Shown here in pieces: positions 1-6,058 of a DNA stretch of 9,123 nucleotides (its first letter is position 1; every line of letters begins with the position of its first letter). This DNA is from Methylococcaceae bacterium UBA7658. GTDB taxonomy: Bacteria; Pseudomonadota; Gammaproteobacteria; Methylococcales; Methylomonadaceae. The position numbers were made by a program, and so were the translations under genes. Below the pieces are notes generated by a model that searched no databases, was not told the origin of the DNA, and saw only the letters and a program-made list of their open reading frames with translations. The DNA lies in the NCBI GenBank assembly GCA_002483425.1, contig DLHW01000066.1, positions 1 to 9,123 on the forward strand. The letters run 5' to 3'.

Positions 1-2
1 CA

Positions 3-265
3 AAAATAGCGGCACTATCATTATTGAATTTGGATAACGACTTATTGCGCGGCGAACCGGGTTATTGCGAATATGTCGATACCCCAAAGGCGTCATAACC
101 GTTTATATGGCTAGGTTTAACCTGCTCGACCCGCCGCATAAACTGATGTAACCTCTCGGTTATAAGATGAAAACATTGCCGGAATTGCGCGGACGCCCGC
201 CAGCGGAAATGGAGTGATTACGACGCGCTTATGTCAAGGTGATGGAGTCCTCAGATGGGCTTTGA
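3..265 (+). pseudogene. Possible decayed 3' end of an unidentified gene upstream of glcF
   Basis: No open gene crosses this stretch, but it reads like broken coding DNA. One frame gives sensible codons from base 3 to about 88 (ending ...EPGYCEYVDTPK). The next frame continues from about 86 with ...GVITVYMARFNLLD, and after stops at 149-151 and 215-217 with MKTLPELRGRPPAEME and LRRAYVKVMESSDGL. That frame finally stops at 263-265, which overlaps the start of glcF by 11 nt, as a coupled upstream gene would. I do not recognise the family; it does not look like the C-terminus of GlcD or GlcE. It needs one frameshift and two stops to be read, so it is either a pseudogene remnant, poor sequence, or a chance reading. 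The reverse strand shows nothing better. Confidence 0.3.
244..247 (+). promoter_or_regulatory. Ribosome binding site of glcF
   Basis: GGAG lies 7 nt before the ATG at 255 and fixes that start codon. Confidence 0.6.
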
Positions 266-1505
266 CGACCTTCATTACGGCAACATGGATTTTGGTTTAA
301 CCCAGGACGATTTTAATTCAAAATTTTATGTTCCCGCCGCCAACGATTGCATGCGCTGTGGCCTTTGTTTAAGCAGTTGCCCGACTTACAGTCTGTTTCA
401 AATTGAAGCGGAAACGCCTCGCCAACGTATTCGTACTATCGACAAATTCCTGAACGACAACCAACCAATCACAACGGAAGAGCGGAAACATCTGGACAAT
501 TGCCTGCAATGCTGGGCTTGCGAACCGGTTTGCCCGAGCAAAATGGCTTATGGGGCGTTATTCGACGAAACCCAACGGCAACTCGCTCGCCCGCTAAGCT
601 TATTGGCAAAACTTGCGTTCTGGCTGATCGCACACAAACGGTGCCGCAAAATGCTCATGCCGTTATTAGCCTTGTATCTTAAATCCGGCATCCAGAAACC
701 ACTGCGGAAAAGCGGATTTTTGAAAAAACTGAACTTGGCTGAAGCGGAAGCTTTGCTTATAAAACCGGCTTTGGAAATCTTAAAAGCACATTATCCAAGT
801 AAATGCAGAGAAACCTGTGGACAGGTTGGCTTATTCACCGGATGCCTTACCGATCATTTTGACCGTGTCACATTAAATGCCGCTATCGAGTTATTAACCG
901 CTATCGGCTATGAAGTGATGGTGCCTTCGAAACAAAGTTGTTGCGGGGCTATCCATCAACATAATGGCCAACCTGCCGACCAACTCATTGCCAATAACAT
1001 TGACGTCTACAATGACTTAAATTTGGATGCAGTCATCTTTACCGCAACTGGCTGCGGAGCAATGTTAAGCGAATATCATACGTTCGATAATCCCGGCGCG
1101 ATAACTTTTTGTGACAAACTCATTGATGTTAATGACTTTCTGCTCAACAACTGGCCGGAAGAAATAAAGCTGAAACCAACCAACTTAAAAGTCGCCGTCC
1201 ACGAACCCTGCAACCAGCGCAATGTGTTGAAAAATCAGCAAGCGGTATATAAGTTACTGGAAAAAATACCCGGGCTGACTGTTGTTCCGCTTGCAGATAA
1301 CCATCTTTGCTGCGGCGCAGGTGGCAGTTATATGCTGACCCATCCAGAAAATGCCACCGAATTACGGGTAAAAAGGCTTAACTCTATTTATGCTACGGAA
1401 GCAGACAAGCTAACCACCAGTAATTTTGGTTGTTCGCTTTTTCTGAATAATATGGGTCTTACAATTGAACATCCCATAAAATTATTGTCGGTCCAACTTC
1501 AATAA
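255..1505 (+). CDS. glcF: Glycolate oxidase iron-sulfur subunit GlcF
   Basis: This is the iron-sulfur subunit of the glycolate dehydrogenase complex (GlcDEF), which oxidises glycolate to glyoxylate and passes electrons towards the quinone pool at the cytoplasmic membrane. The 416-residue length is close to the family's roughly 407. Two ferredoxin-type 4Fe-4S motifs are visible: C32-x2-C35-x2-C38-x3-C42-P and C83-x2-C86-x2-C89-x3-C93-P. Two CCG (cysteine-rich) domains follow: GLFTGC near 192-197 with SCCG at 228-231, and HEPC at 316-319 with LCCG at 351-354. A basic, partly hydrophobic stretch at about 112-150 may help membrane association. The flavin subunits glcD and glcE are not in the window, and the DNA just upstream looks degraded, so the complex must be completed elsewhere or upstream. 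A related LldE/HdrD-type electron-transfer protein is the main alternative. The gene itself has no breaks. Confidence 0.85.
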   Translation: MGFDDLHYGNMDFGLTQDDFNSKFYVPAANDCMRCGLCLSSCPTYSLFQIEAETPRQRIRTIDKFLNDNQPITTEERKHLDNCLQCWACEPVCPSKMAYGALFDETQRQLARPLSLLAKLAFWLIAHKRCRKMLMPLLALYLKSGIQKPLRKSGFLKKLNLAEAEALLIKPALEILKAHYPSKCRETCGQVGLFTGCLTDHFDRVTLNAAIELLTAIGYEVMVPSKQSCCGAIHQHNGQPADQLIANNIDVYNDLNLDAVIFTATGCGAMLSEYHTFDNPGAITFCDKLIDVNDFLLNNWPEEIKLKPTNLKVAVHEPCNQRNVLKNQQAVYKLLEKIPGLTVVPLADNHLCCGAGGSYMLTHPENATELRVKRLNSIYATEADKLTTSNFGCSLFLNNMGLTIEHPIKLLSVQLQ

Positions 1506-1633
1506 ATGATTTTTATCTCCGGTTTCTCCACAAATCAATTTCGTAGATTAAAAATATTCTTTTGCCACAACAACAAATGAAGGTATAAATAACTCATTAA
1601 TTGGAAACAAATTGTTTCCCGTGCCAACCCGAA

Positions 1634-1640
1634 AGAGAAG
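1634..1640 (+). promoter_or_regulatory. Ribosome binding site deciding the msrA start
   Basis: AGAGAAG lies 5 nt before the GTG at 1646. The upstream TTG at 1601 has only a weak AAGG about 17 nt away, so the GTG is preferred. Confidence 0.45.
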
Positions 1641-1645
1641 ATGAA

Positions 1646-2683
1646 GTGGCGAGGCGATACCGGGCATTTTGGTCGTTAATCATTATCAGCATAGTAGTGC
1701 TAGCTGGGGTTATTTTGCCGCAAACGGCGATTTTCGCCGGGAAATCCGCCAATAGCTCCTTGAACAAAGCCGCAGTCGGCCCAGATACCCCTTATATTGT
1801 CCTGGGCATGGGCTGTTTTTGGGGCTCGGAAAAACGGATGCAAGCCCTGAACGGCGTTCTGGATGTCGAAGCTGGTTATGCGGGCGGCGATATTGCCAAT
1901 CCCAGCTACGAAACGCTACACGACACCGAAGCGGCCATTCAGGAAGGTAAAGGTATCAAAAACCATGCCGAAGTGGTTAAAGTCTATTACGATCCTAAAC
2001 AAACCAACTTTGAACACGTTCTGATTCAATTCTGGGAAAGTCACAATCCCACCCAGGGCAACCGCCAAGGCAACGATGTAGGCAGCAATTACCGCAGCGC
2101 CGTGTTCTATCGCACCGATGAAGAACGCAAGCTGGCGGAAAAGACCCGCGATATTTATCAAGCCAACCTTAAAGCGGCGGGCATTGCCGAGCCAATCACA
2201 ACAGAAATCGCCCCGCTTCTTAACTACACCTCTGCTGAAGTTTATCATCAGGATTATCTGGAGAAAAACCCCTTGGGTTATTGCGGCTTGGGCGGCATCG
2301 GCGTGGCTTATGTTGATCCCGATCTCGGCGAACCGCACCGCAGCACACCGTTAACGGCGAAACAGGCGGAAGTGGAAAATTGGGAGAAAGTAAAACTTAA
2401 CTCCAAAGAACAGCTCATCGCCTTTGAAGCAATCGATTGCGGCTATTGCCGCAAATTCGACCAAGACGTGTTAGCCACCTGGAAACATACCATCCCCATC
2501 CATCCCACCAACTCAACTACCCCGCCTAAAGACTGGAAACTTAACCAAGTTTTATTTGCTACGCCAACAATTGTGTTATTTAGAAACCAGCAGGAAGTGG
2601 CGCGTTACACTGGTTATCAAGGGGCTGAAAAGTTTTGGCAGTGGTTGGATTCGGAAACAACGAGTAAAAAAGTTAAATCCTAA
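1646..2683 (+). CDS. msrA: Periplasmic peptide-methionine (S)-S-oxide reductase MsrA fused to a thioredoxin-like domain
   Basis: MsrA reduces methionine-S-sulfoxide in proteins using a nucleophilic cysteine that is then recycled by thioredoxin-type reductants. Counting from the GTG (345 residues): a signal peptide or anchor at about 1-32 (basic ARRYR, then LIIISIVVLAGVIL, then an AIFA-type cleavage site) places it in the periplasm. The MsrA domain runs about 50-228, with catalytic C57 in GCFWG, the NHAEVV stretch, HNPTQGNRQGNDVGSNYRS, and a resolving cysteine near 213 (GYCGLGG). After a short linker, residues about 240-337 look like a thioredoxin fold: a C265-G-Y-C268 active site and a cis-proline segment FATPTIV around P307. 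No MsrB domain is present. A TTG start at 1601 would add 15 residues (with a CFPC) before the signal peptide and is less likely. The fusion suggests self-supplied reduction. It converges on hicA. Confidence 0.85.
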   Translation: MARRYRAFWSLIIISIVVLAGVILPQTAIFAGKSANSSLNKAAVGPDTPYIVLGMGCFWGSEKRMQALNGVLDVEAGYAGGDIANPSYETLHDTEAAIQEGKGIKNHAEVVKVYYDPKQTNFEHVLIQFWESHNPTQGNRQGNDVGSNYRSAVFYRTDEERKLAEKTRDIYQANLKAAGIAEPITTEIAPLLNYTSAEVYHQDYLEKNPLGYCGLGGIGVAYVDPDLGEPHRSTPLTAKQAEVENWEKVKLNSKEQLIAFEAIDCGYCRKFDQDVLATWKHTIPIHPTNSTTPPKDWKLNQVLFATPTIVLFRNQQEVARYTGYQGAEKFWQWLDSETTSKKVKS

Positions 2684-2704
2684 AAATATTTATACTATTT
2701 TTAG
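2680..2704. terminator. Inverted repeat between convergent msrA and hicA, possible bidirectional terminator
   Basis: CTAAAAATA at 2680-2688 and TATTTTTAG at 2696-2704 form a perfect 9-bp stem with a 7-nt loop. The stem overlaps the msrA stop codon and sits 7 nt past the hicA stop. It is symmetric, so it has T-rich arms in both directions. The stem is almost all A:T, so it would be weak as a classic intrinsic terminator. Confidence 0.4.
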
Positions 2705-2711
2705 CAATAGC

Positions 2712-2934
2712 TTATAAACACAGCGCAGAAATAAACTCATCAACGGAAACACCGGCCTGTTTGAGAAATCCGGCTAACGCACCTGTTTTAAGTTCCCGAT
2801 GAATAGGTACGACGCAACTTTGTGAAGCTTTACGAAGTACGATGTGGCTTCCTTTTTGAGGAATAACAATAAAACCAAGCCTGCAATGCTTTGATTGCTT
2901 CGCTACCTGAAACAATTGGTAAGCTAGGCGGCAT
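2712..2934 (-). pseudogene. hicA: HicA-type toxin (mRNA interferase), frameshifted
   Basis: HicA toxins are small double-stranded-RNA-binding-fold ribonucleases that cut mRNA and are held inactive by HicB. Reading begins at the ATG at 2934 with MPPSLPIVSGSEAIKALQ, then the frame breaks at about 2880. It resumes as LGFIVIPQKGSHIVLRK, which holds the conserved GSH with its catalytic histidine, followed by the usual basic/HRE...GxLxxxLKQAG ending. One residue is expected between Q and LG, so two bases are missing (or one is extra). With that repaired the protein is 74 residues, normal for HicA. The ATG overlaps the hicB stop by 11 nt, as in translationally coupled toxin-antitoxin pairs in hicB-hicA order. 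As written, the toxin is inactive because the catalytic part is out of frame with the start. This may be selected loss of a toxin or a sequence error. Confidence 0.75.
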
Positions 2935-3133
2935 CTTCGGAGATATGGAAGGTCGTCAACAATGAACATCCAGTAACGGTCAAGGGAAACTCTTCCAAAT
3001 AAAGCTCGGTGGCTTCTTTAAGGTTAACAATTGCCTCTTCAAGGCTTTCGCCCTGAGTCGTCGTGCCTGTTTCAGGATTTAAAGCAACATAACCGCTCTC
3101 AACAGCGGGGGTTAATACAGCGGTGAGTTCCAT
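2924..3133 (-). CDS. hicB: HicB-type antitoxin
   Basis: A 69-residue protein of the short HicB family, which neutralises HicA by direct binding and usually represses its own operon. The sequence shows the partial RNase-H-like fold typical of the family: the N-terminal strand LTAVLTPAVESGYVAL, the conserved NPETGTTTQGES turn, then the helix EEAIVNLKEATELYLEEF and a last strand LLTTFHI. No extra C-terminal DNA-binding helix-turn-helix or ribbon-helix-helix is obvious, so direct repression would have to come through the complex or another surface. AGGTG lies 5 nt before the ATG. It is the first gene of the pair and overlaps hicA by 11 nt. Its frame is intact although its toxin partner is broken. 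Confidence 0.85.
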   Translation of the reverse strand: MELTAVLTPAVESGYVALNPETGTTTQGESLEEAIVNLKEATELYLEEFPLTVTGCSLLTTFHISEDAA

Positions 3134-3158
3134 AATTACACCTAATGATATGATTAAT

Positions 3159-3197
3159 TTAGTCAGTAATTATACTAACTTATTGATTTACAAGTTT
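3159..3197 (-). promoter_or_regulatory. Candidate hicBA promoter with two adjoining inverted repeats (possible operators)
   Basis: On the minus strand a perfect TATAAT lies at 3174-3169, giving a leader of about 28 nt to hicB. The -35 position (AAACTT, 17 nt upstream) is poor. Two 20-bp inverted repeats abut here: TTAGT-N10-ACTAA at 3159-3178, which covers the -10 box, and AACTT-N10-AAGTT at 3177-3196. Same size, side by side and placed on the promoter, they suit autoregulation by a HicB-containing complex. Arms of 5 bp in AT-rich DNA can arise by chance. Confidence 0.4.
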
Positions 3198-3237
3198 AGG
3201 AAAGAGGTTTTTGGATTATCGATACGCTTTACTTCAC

Positions 3238-3253
3238 TCAGCACATCTGCTGA
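3238..3253 (-). terminator. Weak hairpin just after the TPR-like gene
   Basis: TCAGCA / TGCTGA, a 6-bp stem with a 4-nt loop, begins immediately after the stop codon at 3255-3257. No T-run follows on either strand, so it may act on mRNA stability rather than as an intrinsic terminator. Confidence 0.2.
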
Positions 3254-3254
3254 A

Positions 3255-4214
3255 CTATTTACACCGTCTCTTCTTTAGATTTTTGCTGTTTACCCAACCG
3301 TAGCGATTAGAATCGATACTTAAAAGATGGCGTTTTAGTTCTTCTTGTTTATTTTTATCCGCTCGCGTAAAGATATAACGTAATTCATGATCTACACTGT
3401 CCATATCTGCCCCCCTCTCGACTGCCTTAGCAAACCATTCATCACCCAAAATATAATTTCCAATTTCGTAATTTAATGCACCTAACAATGTACATGGATG
3501 AAAACTATTGGAATCAAAGGAATAGGCTGATTCAGCCAACTTCAATGCATCAGCAATCTTATGTAAATCCCTCATACATCCGCCTTTGGTGGTACAAAGA
3601 GCTGCTTTAATTTGTTTATTTCGCTGAGCAACCAAATCAATAGTATTCAATAACTCTAATGCATCAGTCGGAAAGTTCGCCTTGCGATAATGACTACTTG
3701 CATTAACAGCTTGCCATGGGTCTTTGTTTTGCTTAAAGGACTTATGGTAAAACTTTGCCTCATTCTCATGGAATTTCCGTCTAATTTCTGGATATTCACT
3801 AAAGTAATCATTCGTAGAGAACCAGAGTACATCTTTCTCAGGCAGCCTGTTTCCTTCTTCAAGTCTGAGTAAGGTTTTTATCATTTTTGGCACATCACAG
3901 GATTCGATATAGTTAATATCGTACTTTTCCCATAATTCTCGACGCATAGTTTTATTTTGCTGTCTTTCAAATTTGGCCCTTATAATTCTAAAGTCTGCTC
4001 GTCCTGTTTCTTCCAATTTTTTGACAAATTCGTTAAGATCGAACAAGCCCTTATCTTTTATCCACTGTTTATCTTTGGCAGATAGGGTTTTGTTTGTATC
4101 CAAACGATCAAGAATCAAAGATAGTTCGCTACCTACAGCCGAATAGCCGCCCATATTAGGGATAAAGTATTTATTTATAAGTTGATTATGCCGTTCGTCA
4201 CTAGGAAGTGTCAC
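3255..4214 (-). CDS. Uncharacterised helical TPR-like protein
   Basis: I do not recognise a named family or function. The 319-residue product is mostly helical and soluble, with no signal peptide or membrane segment. The C-terminal half looks like three degenerate TPR helix pairs: about 167-199 (NASSHYRKANFPTDALELL), 203-234 (LCTTKGGCMRDL...ADALKLAE) and 237-269 (CTLLGALNYEIGNY...WFAKAVERGAD). The last is the clearest TPR. The N-terminal half seems to hold a duplicated module, L-x-RL-x5-L-x2-KD-x2-W at about 35-58 and again at 115-138. TPR proteins usually serve as protein-binding scaffolds. The start is a GTG with an ATAGG about 10 nt before it; an in-frame stop at 4232-4230 rules out a longer start. 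The gene is more AT-rich than glcF and the mod genes and sits next to a toxin-antitoxin pair, which suggests accessory, transferred DNA. A tail rich in lysine and arginine (KNLKKRRCK) ends it. Confidence 0.6.
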   Translation of the reverse strand: MTLPSDERHNQLINKYFIPNMGGYSAVGSELSLILDRLDTNKTLSAKDKQWIKDKGLFDLNEFVKKLEETGRADFRIIRAKFERQQNKTMRRELWEKYDINYIESCDVPKMIKTLLRLEEGNRLPEKDVLWFSTNDYFSEYPEIRRKFHENEAKFYHKSFKQNKDPWQAVNASSHYRKANFPTDALELLNTIDLVAQRNKQIKAALCTTKGGCMRDLHKIADALKLAESAYSFDSNSFHPCTLLGALNYEIGNYILGDEWFAKAVERGADMDSVDHELRYIFTRADKNKQEELKRHLLSIDSNRYGWVNSKNLKKRRCK

Positions 4215-4407
4215 AATAGAAAAACCTATTCAATAATATTATTTGGTTAGTTAGTGTAGCAAACATTCTGATGTGATTTGTATGGCACTAATAGTATTAA
4301 AAACGCATTGTAATGCTCTATAAAATTGAAAAATATACCAAAGTTCATTTTTTGCAAACAACTACGCAAAATACTCGTCATAGAGATCTATCTAAACTAT
4401 TCAACTA
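4215..4407. other. AT-rich intergenic stretch without a gene
   Basis: This 193-bp gap lies between the end of the mod operon and the start of the TPR-like gene, both on the minus strand. It should contain the promoter of the latter, but I see no convincing -35/-10 pair. It holds no strong hairpin with a T-run that would end the mod transcript, and no reading frame of interest. Confidence 0.5.
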
Positions 4408-4840
4408 TTAACTAACAACCGCCAAAATCACCGCACCTGCCTTGAACACCGCCGTTACCGCCTGTCCCTTTTTTAAACCCAGGTTTTCCACGCTGTCATT
4501 GGTCACTGTAGCAGCCACTGAATCGCCACCTTTAAGCTTAATATCGACTTCGGAATTGACCCCGCCGGGTTTGACTTGGGTTATTTCACCGGCCAGTTGA
4601 TTACGGGCGGACAGTTTATAGCCGCCGAAATCGGTTACCAGAATGATCTGGGGCGCTTTGACTAAGGCAATCACATCTAAGTCGGACTTAAGGCCAAGGT
4701 TCTCGACCGAGTCTTTGGTGATCGACGCGATAATGGTCTCGCTGCCTGCCTTTTAAGCCGATGATTACCTCAGCATTGACGGCGCCGATGTTAAGTTCTT
4801 TGATTGTTCCTGAGAACTGGTTACGTGCGCTTGTAAGCAT
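4408..4840 (-). pseudogene. modG: Two-domain molbindin (ModG-like), frameshifted
   Basis: Molbindins are cytoplasmic proteins that bind molybdate or tungstate in Mop (TOBE-type) domains and buffer or deliver the ion. The first Mop domain starts MLTSARNQFSGTIKELNIG and has the frame break at about 4747, where an extra base sits in GGC-A-GGC (minus strand). Dropping it gives ...GLKGGSETIIASITKDSVENLGLK..., which runs without interruption into the second domain, LSARNQLAGEITQVKPGGVN...GDSVAATVTNDSVENLGLKKG. The repaired protein has 143 residues, matching the known ModG length of about 142. Both domains share the xSARNQ(F/L)xG start and the DSVENLGLK motif. GGAG lies 6 nt before the ATG, which is 15 nt after modC, so it is the last gene of the operon. 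As written, translation from the ATG gives only part of domain one; a GTG at 4674 could express domain two alone (88 residues). Confidence 0.75.
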
Positions 4841-4855
4841 GGGATTCTCCATTGG

Positions 4856-6058
4856 TTAATGTAAAAGTGAGGTGCCTTTGATCTGGGCAAAGACAGATTT
4901 ACCCTGCTGTAACCCCAATAATTGCGAGGACTTACGGGTAATATGGGCAAGCAGGGTTTCCTGCCCGCATGCAAGGCGAACAATGGTATGCCCGCTGTGG
5001 TCGTCGGCAAGACCGGTAATGGTCGCGGGTAACACGTTAAGGATGCTGGTCTGGCTGGGCGCGACTAAAGTCAGGCTGACATCGCGGGCATGGATTTGTA
5101 CGCGTAACTGTGTGCCATCAGTGGCATCAATATTCGGCAAACTCAGTGATACGCCGTTAAATTCGACATTGGCTAATTGAAATTCTTTGTCGTAGCCAGT
5201 TAATTTCCCCTGCCACACGCTGGCCGCCTCTTTATCTTGCGCTAACGGCAAATCCAAGCGGGTAAGCATGTACGGCAAGCTTCCTGATGCTTGAACCGCG
5301 CCATTTTCAAGGACGACCAGATAGTCGGCCAGTTGCATGACTTCCTGCCGGGAATGGGTGACATAGACGATAGGGATGTTGAATTCCTGCTGTAATTTAA
5401 GCAGGTAAGGCATGACTTCCTGCTTGCGCTTTGAGTCCAGCGACGCTAAAGGCTCGTCCATCAGCAGGATGGCGGGGTTGAGCACCAGCGCCCTCGCGAT
5501 GGCAACGCGTTGGCGTTCGCCGCCAGATAAACGGTCTGGCATTCTATCTAATAGATGACTTATGCCGAGGAGAGCGATGACGGGTTTGAACAAATCTTGT
5601 GTTCGTCCTTCGACAAGCTCAGGACGAAGGGTGTTTTGAGTACGTTCGTGGTTGGTTTGTCGAACCATTTGTGACCTTGAATGTATGAATGGAGCTAACT
5701 TAGTTAGACCTTGTTTTGGATTAAATTGATTAACAATCCGTTTAAAGCCAAATTGAAGATTGCCTCTGACGCTTAAATGTGGAAACAGGTTGGCTTCCTG
5801 AAAGACATAGCCCAAGCTGCGTTGGTGTGTCGGCAGGAAAAAATTTTTAACGCTATCCTGCCAGATGTTGCCATTGATGCTAAAAAAGCCATGCTGCGGT
5901 CGCTCAAGACCGGCCATGCACCGCAACAGGCTGGTTTTTCCAGAGCCGGAGTCGCCGAACAAAACCGAAATACCGGAACCGGGCAGGGACAGATCGGCCT
6001 CCAGTTTAAAACTGCCGTAATTGAGATAAAAGCGTGCGTTAATTGCTCCGATCGTCAT
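4856..6058 (-). CDS. modC: Molybdate ABC transporter ATP-binding protein ModC, with an internal insert
   Basis: The ATPase that powers molybdate import with ModB. Visible motifs: Walker A GDSGSGKT (35-42), Q-loop Q87 in GYVFQEANLFPH, signature LSGGERQRVAIARAL (177-191), Walker B ILLMDEP (197-203), D-loop SLD, and switch histidine H235 in VYVTHS. The C-terminal Mop/TOBE domain (about 290-400) shows RVQIHARDVSL and TSILNVLPATI, a strong match to ModC. The length of 400 is about 45-50 above the usual 352 or so. The surplus lies at about 108-158, between NLQFGF and VIALLG, where the family has only a few residues. Part of it (MVRQTNHERTQNTLRPELVE) is encoded by a REP-like palindrome. The frame stays open and all catalytic motifs are intact, so the protein may still work. 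It overlaps modB by 4 nt (ATGA) and has no ribosome site of its own, so translation is probably coupled. Confidence 0.93.
   Translation of the reverse strand: MTIGAINARFYLNYGSFKLEADLSLPGSGISVLFGDSGSGKTSLLRCMAGLERPQHGFFSINGNIWQDSVKNFFLPTHQRSLGYVFQEANLFPHLSVRGNLQFGFKRIVNQFNPKQGLTKLAPFIHSRSQMVRQTNHERTQNTLRPELVEGRTQDLFKPVIALLGISHLLDRMPDRLSGGERQRVAIARALVLNPAILLMDEPLASLDSKRKQEVMPYLLKLQQEFNIPIVYVTHSRQEVMQLADYLVVLENGAVQASGSLPYMLTRLDLPLAQDKEAASVWQGKLTGYDKEFQLANVEFNGVSLSLPNIDATDGTQLRVQIHARDVSLTLVAPSQTSILNVLPATITGLADDHSGHTIVRLACGQETLLAHITRKSSQLLGLQQGKSVFAQIKGTSLLH
5585..5737 (-). other. In-frame insert within modC (about 50 codons)
   Basis: Compared from memory with ModC of E. coli, residues about 108-158 have no counterpart. 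The insert falls in the helical subdomain, after the Q-loop and before the signature motif. Its right part in minus-strand sense is the REP-like element at 5602-5665; the rest (IVNQFNPKQGLTKLAPFIHS) is of unknown origin. The exact borders are estimates. Confidence 0.65.
5602..5665 (-). repeat. REP-like palindromic element inside modC
   Basis: Hairpin one has perfect 8-bp arms, TTCGTCCT at 5602-5609 and AGGACGAA at 5621-5628, around the core TCGACAAGCTC. Hairpin two has GTTCG at 5644-5648 and CGAAC at 5661-5665. The CCTTCGACAAGCTCAGGACG core is a well-known dispersed proteobacterial repeat, read here as the peptide LRPELVEGR. No second copy was seen in this window. Such elements normally lie between genes. 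Confidence 0.75.

Noticed and set aside
1506..1583. 25-codon open frame between glcF and msrA
   Set aside because: It is short, has no ribosome site of its own and no recognisable product; probably chance in AT-rich DNA.
1601..1645. TTG start for msrA adding 15 residues with a CFPC motif
   Set aside because: TTG is rare, has no well-placed ribosome site, and would put residues in front of a good signal peptide. GTG 1646 has AGAGAAG 5 nt upstream.
1916..2338. Open frame of 140 residues on the minus strand inside msrA
   Set aside because: It is antisense to a strongly supported gene and has no recognisable domain or ribosome site.
2935..2969. Upstream ATG giving an 85-residue HicA frame
   Set aside because: Its first residues are out-of-frame reading of hicB and hicA. 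The true HicA N-terminus (MPPSLPIVSG) starts at 2934 in another frame.
3238..3253. Strong intrinsic terminator after the TPR-like gene
   Set aside because: The stem is only 6 bp and no T-run follows on either strand. It is listed only as a weak hairpin.
4765..5010. 81-residue open frame on the minus strand across the modC/molbindin junction
   Set aside because: It is out of frame with both real genes and has no supporting features.
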